From NCBI RefSeq assembly GCF_002214565.1, contig NZ_CP015106.1, positions 1,364,001 to 1,428,000 on the forward strand: a stretch of 64,000 nt of DNA, written 5' to 3'. Positions 8,717-16,709 of this stretch are shown here, piece by piece. Source of the stretch: Thermococcus radiotolerans (GTDB lineage: Archaea > Methanobacteriota_B > Thermococci > Thermococcales > Thermococcaceae). The notes under the pieces are model-generated. The model was given only the letters and a program-made list of their open reading frames with translations, did no database searches and had not been told where the DNA came from. Position numbers and translations under genes: made by a program. Every line of letters starts with the position of its first letter. Position 1 is the first letter of the stretch.

Positions 8717-9318
8717 TTCGACTCCCCCTCATTAATACGAATAATTTCGGCGTACATGGACCTGAAAAGGTCCCAACCGTTGTATTCCTCTTCATACGTC
8801 CCTTCTTTCAGCTTGATTATCTTCTCGGCCGTTTCCTTCCTGACGCTGGAGACTATCTCGTCTATGGTGCCGAACTGAAGCGCCCCGGTCTTGCACGCCT
8901 CAACGCACGCGGGAGGCCGGCCCTCGGCTCTCCTGTCGGGACACATATCGCACTTGAACATCACACCGTTGAGGGCTTCGAACTCGGGGATACCGAAGGG
9001 ACAGACGATGGCACACATCTTGCAGCCGATGCACTTCTCGGGGGTTATCATGACCGCGCCGTCTTCGTCGTGATAGAGCGCGCCGGTGGGACATACCTCG
9101 ACACACGGTGCGCCATCGCAGTGCCTGCAGTTCATGGGTACGTTGTAGGCCCCCATGGGGAGAATGTGTATCCTCGGCAGGGGCAGCGGGTCCTCAAAGA
9201 TCGCTGAGAAGAGGTCCTTGCTCTGAGAGTGTTCCACTGCACACGCTATCTCACACTGCCGACAGCCAATGCACTTCGCTGGGTTTATGAAGATAGTAGG
9301 CTTTGAATCGGTGGGCAT
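8713..9318 (-). CDS. cooF: CODH electron-transfer ferredoxin CooF
   Basis: This 201-residue polyferredoxin has four cysteine clusters: CIGCRQCEIAC near residue 17, CRHCDGAPCVEVCP, CIGCKMCAIVCP, and CDMC with CVEACK. It is the first gene of the leftward CODH operon and overlaps cooS by four bases, the usual CooF-CooS arrangement. CooF takes electrons from the B/D clusters of CooS and passes them to a partner complex. It resembles the second ferredoxin at 4657-5181. The ATG at 9318 follows GGTGATTT, and a TATA element lies at 9351-9358. Confidence 0.92.
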   Translation of the reverse strand: MPTDSKPTIFINPAKCIGCRQCEIACAVEHSQSKDLFSAIFEDPLPLPRIHILPMGAYNVPMNCRHCDGAPCVEVCPTGALYHDEDGAVMITPEKCIGCKMCAIVCPFGIPEFEALNGVMFKCDMCPDRRAEGRPPACVEACKTGALQFGTIDEIVSSVRKETAEKIIKLKEGTYEEEYNGWDLFRSMYAEIIRINEGESK

Positions 9319-9350
9319 AGGAAATCACCATTACGCATGTAACGAAACTG

Positions 9351-9358
9351 ATATAAAG
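9351..9358 (-). promoter_or_regulatory. Probable TATA box of the cooF operon
   Basis: On the minus strand the sequence reads CTTTATAT. It lies 33 bases upstream of the cooF ATG, leaving room for a start site about 25 bases downstream and a GGTGAT ribosome site. Confidence 0.55.
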
Positions 9359-9588
9359 TCCTTTCCGTTTTAACTGTGAACCTTCGAAAATATTTCAATC
9401 TAAAACAGATACACTATAAAAATGTAAAACTATGCTCGCAGTATCTATGACTATGTAGTCACAAGAGCTAATTACCCAAAAGTGTGAAACCAAAGGTTAT
9501 ACATTTCTGTCCATTAAAGGTCATTCCTGAAAAGATGTACATCATATCCAAAAAATGGCATTAAATGCGCAAGTATGTGGAATCATGG

Positions 9589-9605
9589 GGTTCGTATATC
9601 GAACC
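9589..9605. promoter_or_regulatory. Inverted repeat upstream of cooC, candidate operator
   Basis: GGTTCG and CGAACC form perfect 6-base arms around TATAT. The site ends six bases before the cooC TATA element (CATTTATAT, 9612-9620), a position where an archaeal activator could help TBP/TFB recruitment. The binding protein is unknown. Confidence 0.45.
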
Positions 9606-9611
9606 TAAAAG

Positions 9612-9620
9612 CATTTATAT
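9612..9620 (+). promoter_or_regulatory. Probable TATA box of cooC
   Basis: CATTTATAT lies about 33 bases before the cooC ATG, which is preceded by a GAGGTG ribosome site at 9640-9645. Spacing is normal for a Thermococcales promoter. Confidence 0.55.
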
Positions 9621-9652
9621 CGCCGTATTTCAATCATTAGAGGTGCTCGAGT

Positions 9653-10558
9653 ATGACAAAACCCCCGAATCCCGCGGATGAGGAGAGGAGAAAAAAACTG
9701 TTTGAAATCGCCGATGAACTCAGGGAGCGGACGAAAAAGCAGACCCCCGAGGAAGGTTTTAGGGTCGTGATAACGGGCAAGGGTGGAGTCGGAAAAACCA
9801 CGATGACGGCTATCCTCGCAAGGCTCCTGGCCAGGGACGGCTACCGCGTTCTGGCCGTTGATGAGGACCCCCAGATGAACCTCGCACACGCCCTCGGCGT
9901 TCCAAAGGAAGTGCGCGATAAGATAGTTCCCCTGAACAGAAACCTAGATTACATAGAGGAAAAAACGGGAGCGAGGCCGGGCACCAACTGGGGTCTGTAC
10001 TTCTCACTCACCCCCGACGTCAGGGACGTCGTTGACCGCTTCGGTGTCGTCGGACCGGATGGCGTCATGCTCCTCGTCATGGGGAGCGTGGTTCAGGCCG
10101 CGGCCGGCTGTCTCTGCCCCGAAAATGCTCTCCTCGATGCCGTCATCAAGTACATCAACCTCAGGAAGGGCGAGATAATTCTGATGGACACGCAGGCCGG
10201 GCTGGAGCACTTTGGAAGGGCCCTCGCCAGGGGCTTCAAGCAGGCGGTTATACTCACGGAGCCAACCTACAACTCCGTTCAGGTGGCGGTTGATGCAGCG
10301 AAACTGGCGAGGCAGCTGGGCATAGAACATGTCCACCTGGTAATCAACAAAGTGAAGAAGGAAGGCCACGTGGAAAAGGTCGAGAGAATCCTGAACGAGC
10401 TCGGCTTCAACGACTTCACGACGAAGACGGTAATCCCCTACGACGAGATGGTCGAGGAGTACGACCCGGAGATAGAGGCAATACTAGCCAATCCCGAGTC
10501 GCCAACCTATATAAAAGCCCTAGAGCTGAAGAATATCCTCCTGAAGTACGCGGAGTAG
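9653..10558 (+). CDS. cooC: CODH nickel-insertion accessory ATPase CooC
   Basis: This 301-residue MinD/ParA-superfamily ATPase has the deviant Walker A motif GKGGVGKTT near residue 41. The switch segment is AVDEDPQMNLAHALG, and a GCLCPE motif near residue 160 supplies the CXC cysteines that bind metal at the dimer interface in CooC. The protein helps nickel enter the C-cluster of CooS at the expense of ATP. About 35 charged residues precede the ATPase domain, longer than in many CooC proteins; the ATG at 9653 has a good GAGGTG site, so the extension is probably real. It is divergent from cooF and monocistronic. Confidence 0.92.
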   Translation: MTKPPNPADEERRKKLFEIADELRERTKKQTPEEGFRVVITGKGGVGKTTMTAILARLLARDGYRVLAVDEDPQMNLAHALGVPKEVRDKIVPLNRNLDYIEEKTGARPGTNWGLYFSLTPDVRDVVDRFGVVGPDGVMLLVMGSVVQAAAGCLCPENALLDAVIKYINLRKGEIILMDTQAGLEHFGRALARGFKQAVILTEPTYNSVQVAVDAAKLARQLGIEHVHLVINKVKKEGHVEKVERILNELGFNDFTTKTVIPYDEMVEEYDPEIEAILANPESPTYIKALELKNILLKYAE

Positions 10559-10690
10559 TCAAAACGCTGCGCTCTCGGTTTCTTTCAACTTTCATCCCAC
10601 GACCTAGATACCCACATATGTGTAACACTGTCAAAGTTTGGGACAAAACTTTTAAGCTCCTTAGGTCAACCCAAACCGGAGGTGAATTAG

Positions 10691-11596
10691 ATGACCATCA
10701 AAGCTCCCACACTCAACATAGGCGGACTGGGCGCTGATCCCCTCACCCAGAGGATAAACGAGAAGCAGGAGAAGTGGACGTACAAGATAGCCGTCCTGAG
10801 CGGTAAGGGCGGCGTTGGAAAGAGCACCGTGGCGGTTAACATCGCCGCCGCACTTGCAAAGAAGGGCTACTTCGTCGGAATACTCGACGCGGACATACAC
10901 GGACCGAACGTCGCCAAGATGCTCGGCGTCGACAGGGCCGAGGTTCTGGCCGAGAAGATGGAAGACGGCAGGTTTGAGATGATACCTCCGATGAACGACT
11001 TCCTTGGCCAGACAACCCCGATCAAGGTCATGAGCATGGGCTTCCTCGTTCCGGACGACCAGCCGATAATCTGGCGCGGGGCCCTGGTCACGAAGGCAAT
11101 CAAGCAGCTCCTCGGCGACGTCAAGTGGGGTTCGCTGGACTTCATGATAGTTGACTTCCCGCCCGGAACCGGCGACGAGATACTGACCGTCACCCAGACC
11201 CTCAAGCTCGATGCGGCGGTCATAGTGACCACCCCACAGGAGGTCGCTTTGCTCGACACGGGCAAGGCCGTCAACATGATGAAGAAGATGGAGGTGCCCT
11301 ACGTCGCGGTCGTCGAGAACATGAGCTACCTCATCTGCCCGCACTGCGGCAACGAGATAGACATCTTCGGTAAGGGTGGCGGAAAGAAGCTCGCCGAGAA
11401 GGAGGGGGTTGACTTCCTCGGGGAGATTCCGATAGACCTCAAGGCCAGAGAGGCCAGCGACGCGGGCATACCGATAGTCCTCTACGAGGACACCGTTGCG
11501 GCCAAGGCCTTCATGAAGATAGTTGACAAGCTCGTGGAGAAGCTTGAAGCGATGAAGGGCGAGAAGGAAGCCCCGGATGAATCCAAGGAGGAGTAA
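10691..11596 (+). CDS. Mrp/NBP35-family iron-sulfur carrier ATPase
   Basis: The 301-residue P-loop protein has GKGGVGKST near residue 38, the ADIHGPNVAKMLG segment, PPGTGDE, and a C-terminal CPHC motif (YLICPHCGNEIDIFG). The CxxC holds a bridging [4Fe-4S] cluster in ApbC/Nbp35 dimers. The family assembles and carries iron-sulfur clusters to target proteins. The start at 10691 follows GGAGGTGAATTAG, and a TATA-like ACTTTTAAG lies near 10648. It follows cooC with its own promoter; the neighbourhood of many iron-sulfur proteins may be coincidence. Confidence 0.9.
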   Translation: MTIKAPTLNIGGLGADPLTQRINEKQEKWTYKIAVLSGKGGVGKSTVAVNIAAALAKKGYFVGILDADIHGPNVAKMLGVDRAEVLAEKMEDGRFEMIPPMNDFLGQTTPIKVMSMGFLVPDDQPIIWRGALVTKAIKQLLGDVKWGSLDFMIVDFPPGTGDEILTVTQTLKLDAAVIVTTPQEVALLDTGKAVNMMKKMEVPYVAVVENMSYLICPHCGNEIDIFGKGGGKKLAEKEGVDFLGEIPIDLKAREASDAGIPIVLYEDTVAAKAFMKIVDKLVEKLEAMKGEKEAPDESKEE

Positions 11597-11682
11597 TCTC
11601 CCAACGAATCCTTTCCTTCTTTATCGACTTCCGCTGCATTAACTTTTTAACCACTTCTGGGTATCTCACTGGGAGGGATACG

Positions 11683-13050
11683 ATGAAACGGGCCCTCGTT
11701 CTGGTAACTCTAATCATCCTAACCGCCCTTCCACTGGTCTCCGCGGAGAGGTTAAGTTACTATCCTAGCCAGGATGCGTTTCAGGCGTTTCTAAACTCAA
11801 GCTCGTCCTACACGGTCGTGGCAGGTAACGATGAGTGGGCCAGGGGATGGGCGTACTACGTGGACGAGAGGCTCTACACGATAAAGCCCCACGGCAACGA
11901 AACGCTCGTTCTGGTGGGAAACGTCTACAACAACCCCGCGATGGCTGACGTCTGGAACCTCACGGGGCTTCCCGCCGACGCTTCCCTTCTCCCCTCCGTC
12001 GTCGTCCTCAACGGCACCGTTCTCATAACCGGCTCCGAGGACAACATCTACATGACCGAGAGGGCCTTCGAAGGGCTTTGGAATCCCCCTCGGAGCTCGA
12101 TGGTGGCTTTTCTAGTACTCCTGTCCGCTCTCATCCTGGCGTTCCTGCTCGCCCTGAGGCGCGACGACAGCCACGCGGGCAGCTTCTACATCCTAACCGC
12201 GTCACTCTTCATCCTCTGGTACCTGACCGCCCAAAGGCCCGTCCTGACGGAGGGATTCCTGCGCTACCTCCTCCAGGCGGTAACATTCGCCGTGGGCGGT
12301 TCTCCCGAGTCACCCCTCAGCATGATAATGGGGTCCGTCTTCAGGTTCGTGCCACCGATCGAGGAGAACATAATCTTCGTCCACTGGATTCTTATCCTGC
12401 TAATAGCATCATTCTCCTTCTACCTGGCACCCAAGAGGGCTCGTGAACTCGGCTTCATGATATTCGGGCTTACGTTCGTTGCCCCCATGTTCAGGGAAAA
12501 CCTGTACCACATCAACGGCAGCGCCCTCGGACTGGCGGGCCTCGCGATAACCCTCGCCATCGTGAGCAACGTGATGTTCTCCCCCGAGAAGTGGAAAGCC
12601 CTGCTCCAGACCCTCGTCCTCTCGGCGTTCACACTGCTCACGATAGCCATAAACCCGTACCTGGTCTTCATACCAATAGCATTTGTCATCACGTTCCCGA
12701 AGAGGCACCTAAGAAACTACGCATACCTGCTGATAACCGGCGCCGGGATTCTCATCATGTACCTCCAGTTCGGGGTTCCCGTTGGCCTTCCAAAGGGAAT
12801 GGACCCGCACGGATGGGGGTACCTGGAGAGGTTCCTGTTCAACAGCGCCCTAGCCCTGGTGGCGATGGCATACGCGATGGCCGCGGGAGAAAGGGGAATA
12901 AAGATGAAGGGTCAGACGGCGTTTCTGCTCCTGATGACGATTCTGTACCTTCCGGCGTCGTTGTTCGTGCCCTCGCTGTTTCCATACTGCTTCGTCCTTA
13001 TCTCGGCCCTGACCGTGAGGCTGGTGCATGGACTCACTCCCGGAACTTGA
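11683..13050 (+). CDS. Polytopic membrane protein with N-terminal secreted domain, function unknown
   Basis: I do not recognise this 455-residue protein. It begins with a signal peptide (residues 1-21, ending LPLVSAE). A soluble part of about 110 residues, presumably outside the cell, follows with several Asn-X-Ser/Thr sites. From about residue 138 to the end there are roughly ten hydrophobic segments. The middle part includes a His-containing helix (FVHWILILLIASF). The start at 11683 follows GGGAGG. The gene ends inside the convergent DUF2110 gene with a 17-base overlap. An outward-facing sensing or polymer-handling role is possible but not supported by any motif. Confidence 0.8.
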   Translation: MKRALVLVTLIILTALPLVSAERLSYYPSQDAFQAFLNSSSSYTVVAGNDEWARGWAYYVDERLYTIKPHGNETLVLVGNVYNNPAMADVWNLTGLPADASLLPSVVVLNGTVLITGSEDNIYMTERAFEGLWNPPRSSMVAFLVLLSALILAFLLALRRDDSHAGSFYILTASLFILWYLTAQRPVLTEGFLRYLLQAVTFAVGGSPESPLSMIMGSVFRFVPPIEENIIFVHWILILLIASFSFYLAPKRARELGFMIFGLTFVAPMFRENLYHINGSALGLAGLAITLAIVSNVMFSPEKWKALLQTLVLSAFTLLTIAINPYLVFIPIAFVITFPKRHLRNYAYLLITGAGILIMYLQFGVPVGLPKGMDPHGWGYLERFLFNSALALVAMAYAMAAGERGIKMKGQTAFLLLMTILYLPASLFVPSLFPYCFVLISALTVRLVHGLTPGT

Positions 13051-13768
13051 CGGCCCCTATGAGGGTCCCCCTGAGGTGCGGACCTATTTCCTTGATGATT
13101 CCAGGTGCCTGGGTCCCCTTCTTGAGTATCAGGAGGGTCTCCATGAGGCCCAGCTCCTCTATGCGCTTCACGTCCCTTCCGTGGCCCGTTTTGATGAGGG
13201 CTTTTTCAACGTTCTCGCTCACGGTGCCGGCTATGAAGAGCTTGTCGTAGCCGTCGCTTATCCAGCCCTCTATGCGCTTCAGCTGGGCATCGCTGAAGGC
13301 CAGCTCCACCTCCCTGGCACCGAACTCCACCTCGGTCACGGTTACCTCGATGGGCAGGTTGTCCACCCAGCCGAAGTCCCTTATCATCTGCCTGACGGGC
13401 ATTTCACCGAAGGTCTCTTTGAGGTAGTACAGGGGAAGCAGCGCGTCCTTGGGCCTCGGCGTGAAGATTCCAATGTCCACGTAGGCCCCGTAGCCGACCT
13501 TACCGAGGTCCACAAAGCGACCGCGGTAGGTCTCTCCCTCTTTAACCGCGCTCAGCTTGTAGGGGACCTCGCCGAACTCCTCACGGACGAGATTCGCGCT
13601 TATCTCCTCATCCTCCCCGTTCAGGGAAACCTTAATCCAGTTCTTCTTGACCGCCGAAAGTTTCCATTCGACTTCTAAATCTCCAAGGAGGGCCTTCAAC
13701 TTCTTGTCGAGCTTAAGAAAACCACTCCTATCCCCGTAAACCTTCTCAAGAATAACTACTTCCTGCAT
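13034..13768 (-). CDS. DUF2110 family protein
   Basis: The 244-residue protein resembles the archaeal DUF2110 family. It has an N-terminal segment rich in charged residues, then a beta-rich middle (residues 85-130, including GRFVDLGKVGYGAYVDIGIF) that looks like an S1/OB-type RNA-binding fold. The C-terminal part contains HGRDVKRIEELG. No function is established to my knowledge; nucleic-acid binding is an inference. I favour the ATG at 13768; the ATG at 13777 is equally in frame and adds three residues. It is followed, 44 bases upstream, by the tfe gene end in the same direction, so it may be cotranscribed with tfe. Confidence 0.7.
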   Translation of the reverse strand: MQEVVILEKVYGDRSGFLKLDKKLKALLGDLEVEWKLSAVKKNWIKVSLNGEDEEISANLVREEFGEVPYKLSAVKEGETYRGRFVDLGKVGYGAYVDIGIFTPRPKDALLPLYYLKETFGEMPVRQMIRDFGWVDNLPIEVTVTEVEFGAREVELAFSDAQLKRIEGWISDGYDKLFIAGTVSENVEKALIKTGHGRDVKRIEELGLMETLLILKKGTQAPGIIKEIGPHLRGTLIGAVKFRE

Positions 13769-13811
13769 ACTCACCATCCCCGAAGTTCATTACCAACCGT
13801 TCAAACACACA

Positions 13812-14348
13812 TCACTTCTTTTTCCTGGGCTTCTTCCTGAGGCCGAGCTCTATCTCGAGCTCTTCGATGCGCCTCTTGAGCTCCTCGACGACGGCGGTGT
13901 TGTCGTACTGCATGAGCATCTGGCCGCATATCGGGCACTGGAACTCGTACTCCATGGCCTCATCGAAGGTCAGCTTTGGATGACCCGGAGTGCCGCAGTG
14001 GTAGTAAATCTCGCTGGTCTCTTCCTCCAGCATCTCCCTGAGCTTCTTGAGTTCCGCCATCTTCTTGGCCCGGATTATCTCCGGGAGGCGCTTGGTCTCA
14101 AGGCGCCAGTAGTAGTAATACCAGCCGGTTTCTTTATCCCTTATGCGCTTGAACTCAGCCAGTCCCTGGTCGTAGAGCATGTAGAGGACCTTTCTGACGG
14201 TGTTGACTCTAATGCCCGTTATCTCGGCGAGCTCCTCGTCGGTGGATTCCTTCTTCTTTTCGAGAGCCTTGATTACCTCAACGGCCTCCTCACCGCCCAT
14301 GTCCAGTGCAAGCTCAAGGAGCTCCTTGTTTTTTCTCCTCGCCACCAT
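13812..14348 (-). CDS. tfe: Transcription factor E (TFE alpha)
   Basis: This 178-residue archaeal homologue of TFIIE-alpha has an N-terminal winged-helix domain (about residues 5-90, with [23 protein letters not shown]). A charged linker and a C-terminal zinc-ribbon region (about 118-150) follow. TFE assists promoter opening and stays near RNA polymerase. The second metal pair is a standard CPIC, but the first pair reads YYHCGTPGH, with one cysteine and nearby histidines instead of CxxC. The ATG at 14348 follows GGAGGTTGTT; the frame is open 33 codons further upstream but without a ribosome site. Confidence 0.92.
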   Translation of the reverse strand: MVARRKNKELLELALDMGGEEAVEVIKALEKKKESTDEELAEITGIRVNTVRKVLYMLYDQGLAEFKRIRDKETGWYYYYWRLETKRLPEIIRAKKMAELKKLREMLEEETSEIYYHCGTPGHPKLTFDEAMEYEFQCPICGQMLMQYDNTAVVEELKRRIEELEIELGLRKKPRKKK

Positions 14349-14486
14349 AACAACCTCCAGAGAATATTTAAACACGCTGAATTTTAGCGCATAAATACTG
14401 TCCAATAACAAACTATGTGAGCTGGAGTATATATAGGTTTTTGTCATATTTCCAACGCCAGTGAACAGAAAAGAACGTTGGATGGG

Positions 14487-14780
14487 CTAATCGGTGAAGT
14501 ACTCGTTAAGCAATTCCTTCGCGGAGGGCTTGTAGAGCTCCATAACCTCTATGTCCTCAATAACGTTACCCTCCCTGAGCTTGAGCTTGACCTTGCCCCC
14601 GTAAACCTGAAGGTCGTCCAACATGCCGTAGATGGCATCCTCCGCCTCGAGGGGAGTTTTAAACTTCATTATATACTCCCCGTCCTGAGTGATGAGCTTG
14701 ACCCAGTACTCGTTCTTCCTCTTGAAGGGACGGGTGATCTTCGGCTTGAAGTTGTCGATTATGATTTCCAAGTGCTCCAC
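14487..14780 (-). CDS. Conserved hypothetical protein next to tfe
   Basis: I cannot assign this 97-residue acidic protein. It begins MEHLEIIIDNFKPKI and alternates charged and hydrophobic residues in a pattern suggesting a small alpha/beta domain, with several short strands in the first 60 residues and a helical C-terminus. No cysteines, signal peptide or membrane segment are present. The start follows GGAGGTGGAGC. It is read in the same direction as tfe, 138 bases upstream of it; that gap contains TATA-like sequences, so tfe probably has its own promoter. It is divergent from the ABC exporter genes. Confidence 0.72.
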   Translation of the reverse strand: MEHLEIIIDNFKPKITRPFKRKNEYWVKLITQDGEYIMKFKTPLEAEDAIYGMLDDLQVYGGKVKLKLREGNVIEDIEVMELYKPSAKELLNEYFTD

Positions 14781-14937
14781 CTCCAGCCCAAAGACTTTTT
14801 GGTCTCTCTAAGGCTTTTAGGGTGCGGATTTTTAAGGGTTTCCTAGGGACCCTTTGAATAAAATGATATCGACCATTATTTAAACGTTATGAGACAAGAT
14901 TTTTATTGAAGCTCACAAACTCGATAGGGGCTGTGGT

Positions 14938-15912
14938 ATGTGGACGATAGAAGCCGAGGAGCTTAGAAAAAGTTATCCAAAGAAGATTCCCCTTCCTTTC
15001 AGAAAGGTAGAATGGGTGGAGGCCGTAAAGGGCGTCAGCTTCAAAGTTAAGAAGGGAGAGCTCTTCGGACTCCTCGGGCCCAACGGTGCAGGAAAAACCA
15101 CCACGATAAAGATGTTGACGACCCTTCTAGAGCCCAGCGGGGGGACTGCAAGAGTTCTGGGGCTGGACATACGGAGAGACGCCAGGGAGATCAGGAGAAG
15201 GATAAACCTTGTGGCGGAAGGCGAGAGAACTCTCTACTGGCGTCTTTCCGCCTATGAAAACCTCAAGTACTTCGCCAGAATATACTACGTCCCCAAAAGA
15301 GAGGAAAAGGAAAGAATAGAAACTCTCCTCAAGCTCGTAGGTCTCTGGGAGAGAAGGAATGACCTGGTGATGAACTTTTCCCGCGGTATGAAGCAGCGCC
15401 TGGCCATAGCCAAGGCACTCATAAACGACCCAGAGGTTCTCTTTCTGGACGAGCCCACCCTGGGCCTCGACGTACAGAGCGCGATATTCGTAAGGGAGTT
15501 CGTGAAGAGGCTCGTGAAGGAGGAAGGCAAGACGGTTCTTCTAACGACCCACTACATGGCCGAGGCAGAGGAGCTGTGCGACAGGATAGCGATCATCGAC
15601 CACGGGAGGATAATAGCCATGGACACACCTGAGGGCCTGAAGAGGCTCGTTAAGGACGAAGAGACCGTCGAAATCAGGGTAAGGGAGTTAAAATCCCAGA
15701 GCCTCGGGGAGAGTCCCTTCAGTATGGCGGTGATCGAGGACGATACCTCGACCGGGACCGTGAGGCTCAGGGCCCAGGTTGACGAGGAAGATCTCCCCAG
15801 GCTCGTGGAATGGCTTGTAAAACGGGGTGCTAAGGTGCTGTCGGTCGAGAAAATGGAGCCGACCCTTGAGGACGTCTTCATCAAGCTCACCGGAAGGGGG
15901 CTGAGGGATTGA
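14938..15912 (+). CDS. ABC transporter ATP-binding protein (ABC-2 exporter)
   Basis: The 324-residue ATPase has Walker A GPNGAGKTTT near residue 46, the signature NFSRGMKQRL near residue 143, Walker B VLFLDEPTLGLD near residue 160, and the H-loop TTHYMAEAEELCDR. About 80 C-terminal residues form the accessory domain found in DrrA/NatA-type exporters. With the two permeases that follow it should form an ABC-2 export complex at the membrane. The substrate cannot be read from sequence; drugs, lipids or polysaccharide precursors are all possible. A TATA-like TTTTTATT lies near 14901. The next gene overlaps it by four bases. Confidence 0.9.
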   Translation: MWTIEAEELRKSYPKKIPLPFRKVEWVEAVKGVSFKVKKGELFGLLGPNGAGKTTTIKMLTTLLEPSGGTARVLGLDIRRDAREIRRRINLVAEGERTLYWRLSAYENLKYFARIYYVPKREEKERIETLLKLVGLWERRNDLVMNFSRGMKQRLAIAKALINDPEVLFLDEPTLGLDVQSAIFVREFVKRLVKEEGKTVLLTTHYMAEAEELCDRIAIIDHGRIIAMDTPEGLKRLVKDEETVEIRVRELKSQSLGESPFSMAVIEDDTSTGTVRLRAQVDEEDLPRLVEWLVKRGAKVLSVEKMEPTLEDVFIKLTGRGLRD

Positions 15913-16709
15913 TACTAGCCGTTGTAGAGAAGGAATTCCGGATGTTCTTCCGCTACCCTCTGAGGGTCATAAGCTCGATCTTCGTGGGGATAGTCTTCCT
16001 ACTCCAGTTCGTCTACTTCGGACAGGCCGTTCTGGGAGGCAGATACTCGACCCTCCTTGAGGCCTCCACGGGAATGGGAGACTATCCCACCTACGCCCTC
16101 ATAGGTTACGTCCTCTGGTGGGTCTCGGTTTCGCCGATGGAGGCGTATGTTTGGGGTGTCAGGAGAGAACTCCAGAGGGGAACCTTTGAAACCAATGTCC
16201 TATCCCCAGCGAGGCTCATCGGCCTGCTCTTCGGGCTCTCGCTGAGCTGGCTCCTCATGGATTCCACCCTTATGGTGGTCGTCTTTGTCATGGGCGTGAT
16301 AATCTTCAAAATCCCTATAACCGCGATCATCGTTCTGAAGTCTCTGCCAGCCATAGCAGCGTCGCTTCTGGCGTTTTTGGGCTTCGGCTTTGTTTTTGCC
16401 GGCCTCGTTATGCTTCTGAAGAACATCGGGCCATTTGCCCAGATATTCGAGTTCGCAATGCTGTTCCTGTCCGGCGTCTTCTTCCCCCTCACCGTCATGC
16501 CAGCGCCCATTCAGGCGCTCTCCAATCTTCTCCCGCTAACCCATTCAGCACGGATCGTCAGGGCACTATTTACAGGCGAAGGATACTCCGCCGTCGGAGA
16601 TTCCATGGCATGGCTGCTACTTCTGATACCGGCCTACTGGGCCATCGGCTATCTGCTCTTCCGGTGGGCAGAGAGAACGACGAGGGTGATTGGATATGGT
16701 GGCTACTGA
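15909..16709 (+). CDS. ABC-2 type permease, first subunit
   Basis: This 266-residue membrane protein has about six hydrophobic segments and the ABC-2 family layout: a cytoplasmic N-terminus, a first helix near residue 20, and a C-terminal block with LSGVFFPLTVMPAPIQALSN. That block is the conserved signature of the family. It starts with TTG overlapping the stop of the ATPase gene (TTGA). It is paired with a second, different permease, so the exporter is probably a heterodimer. The 3' end overlaps the next gene by 14 bases. Confidence 0.87.
   Translation: MILAVVEKEFRMFFRYPLRVISSIFVGIVFLLQFVYFGQAVLGGRYSTLLEASTGMGDYPTYALIGYVLWWVSVSPMEAYVWGVRRELQRGTFETNVLSPARLIGLLFGLSLSWLLMDSTLMVVVFVMGVIIFKIPITAIIVLKSLPAIAASLLAFLGFGFVFAGLVMLLKNIGPFAQIFEFAMLFLSGVFFPLTVMPAPIQALSNLLPLTHSARIVRALFTGEGYSAVGDSMAWLLLLIPAYWAIGYLLFRWAERTTRVIGYGGY

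Larger units (their letters stand above)
9319..9652. promoter_or_regulatory. Divergent promoter region between cooF and cooC
   Basis: These 334 bases separate the leftward cooF operon from rightward cooC and contain no convincing gene. The region is visibly richer in A and T than its surroundings. It holds a TATA element for each direction and one clear short inverted repeat next to the cooC TATA box. Such a spacer is the natural place for CO- or redox-dependent control, but no regulator gene is adjacent. Confidence 0.7.

Noticed and set aside
7838-8878. A long plus-strand frame opposite cooS
   Set aside because: cooS on the minus strand has every expected metal ligand; the opposite frame is a by-product of codon bias.
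14834-14854. An inverted repeat AAGGGT-N9-ACCCTT between the small hypothetical gene and the ABC exporter
   Set aside because: Arms are short and the location relative to either TATA element is not distinctive; it was not listed as an operator.
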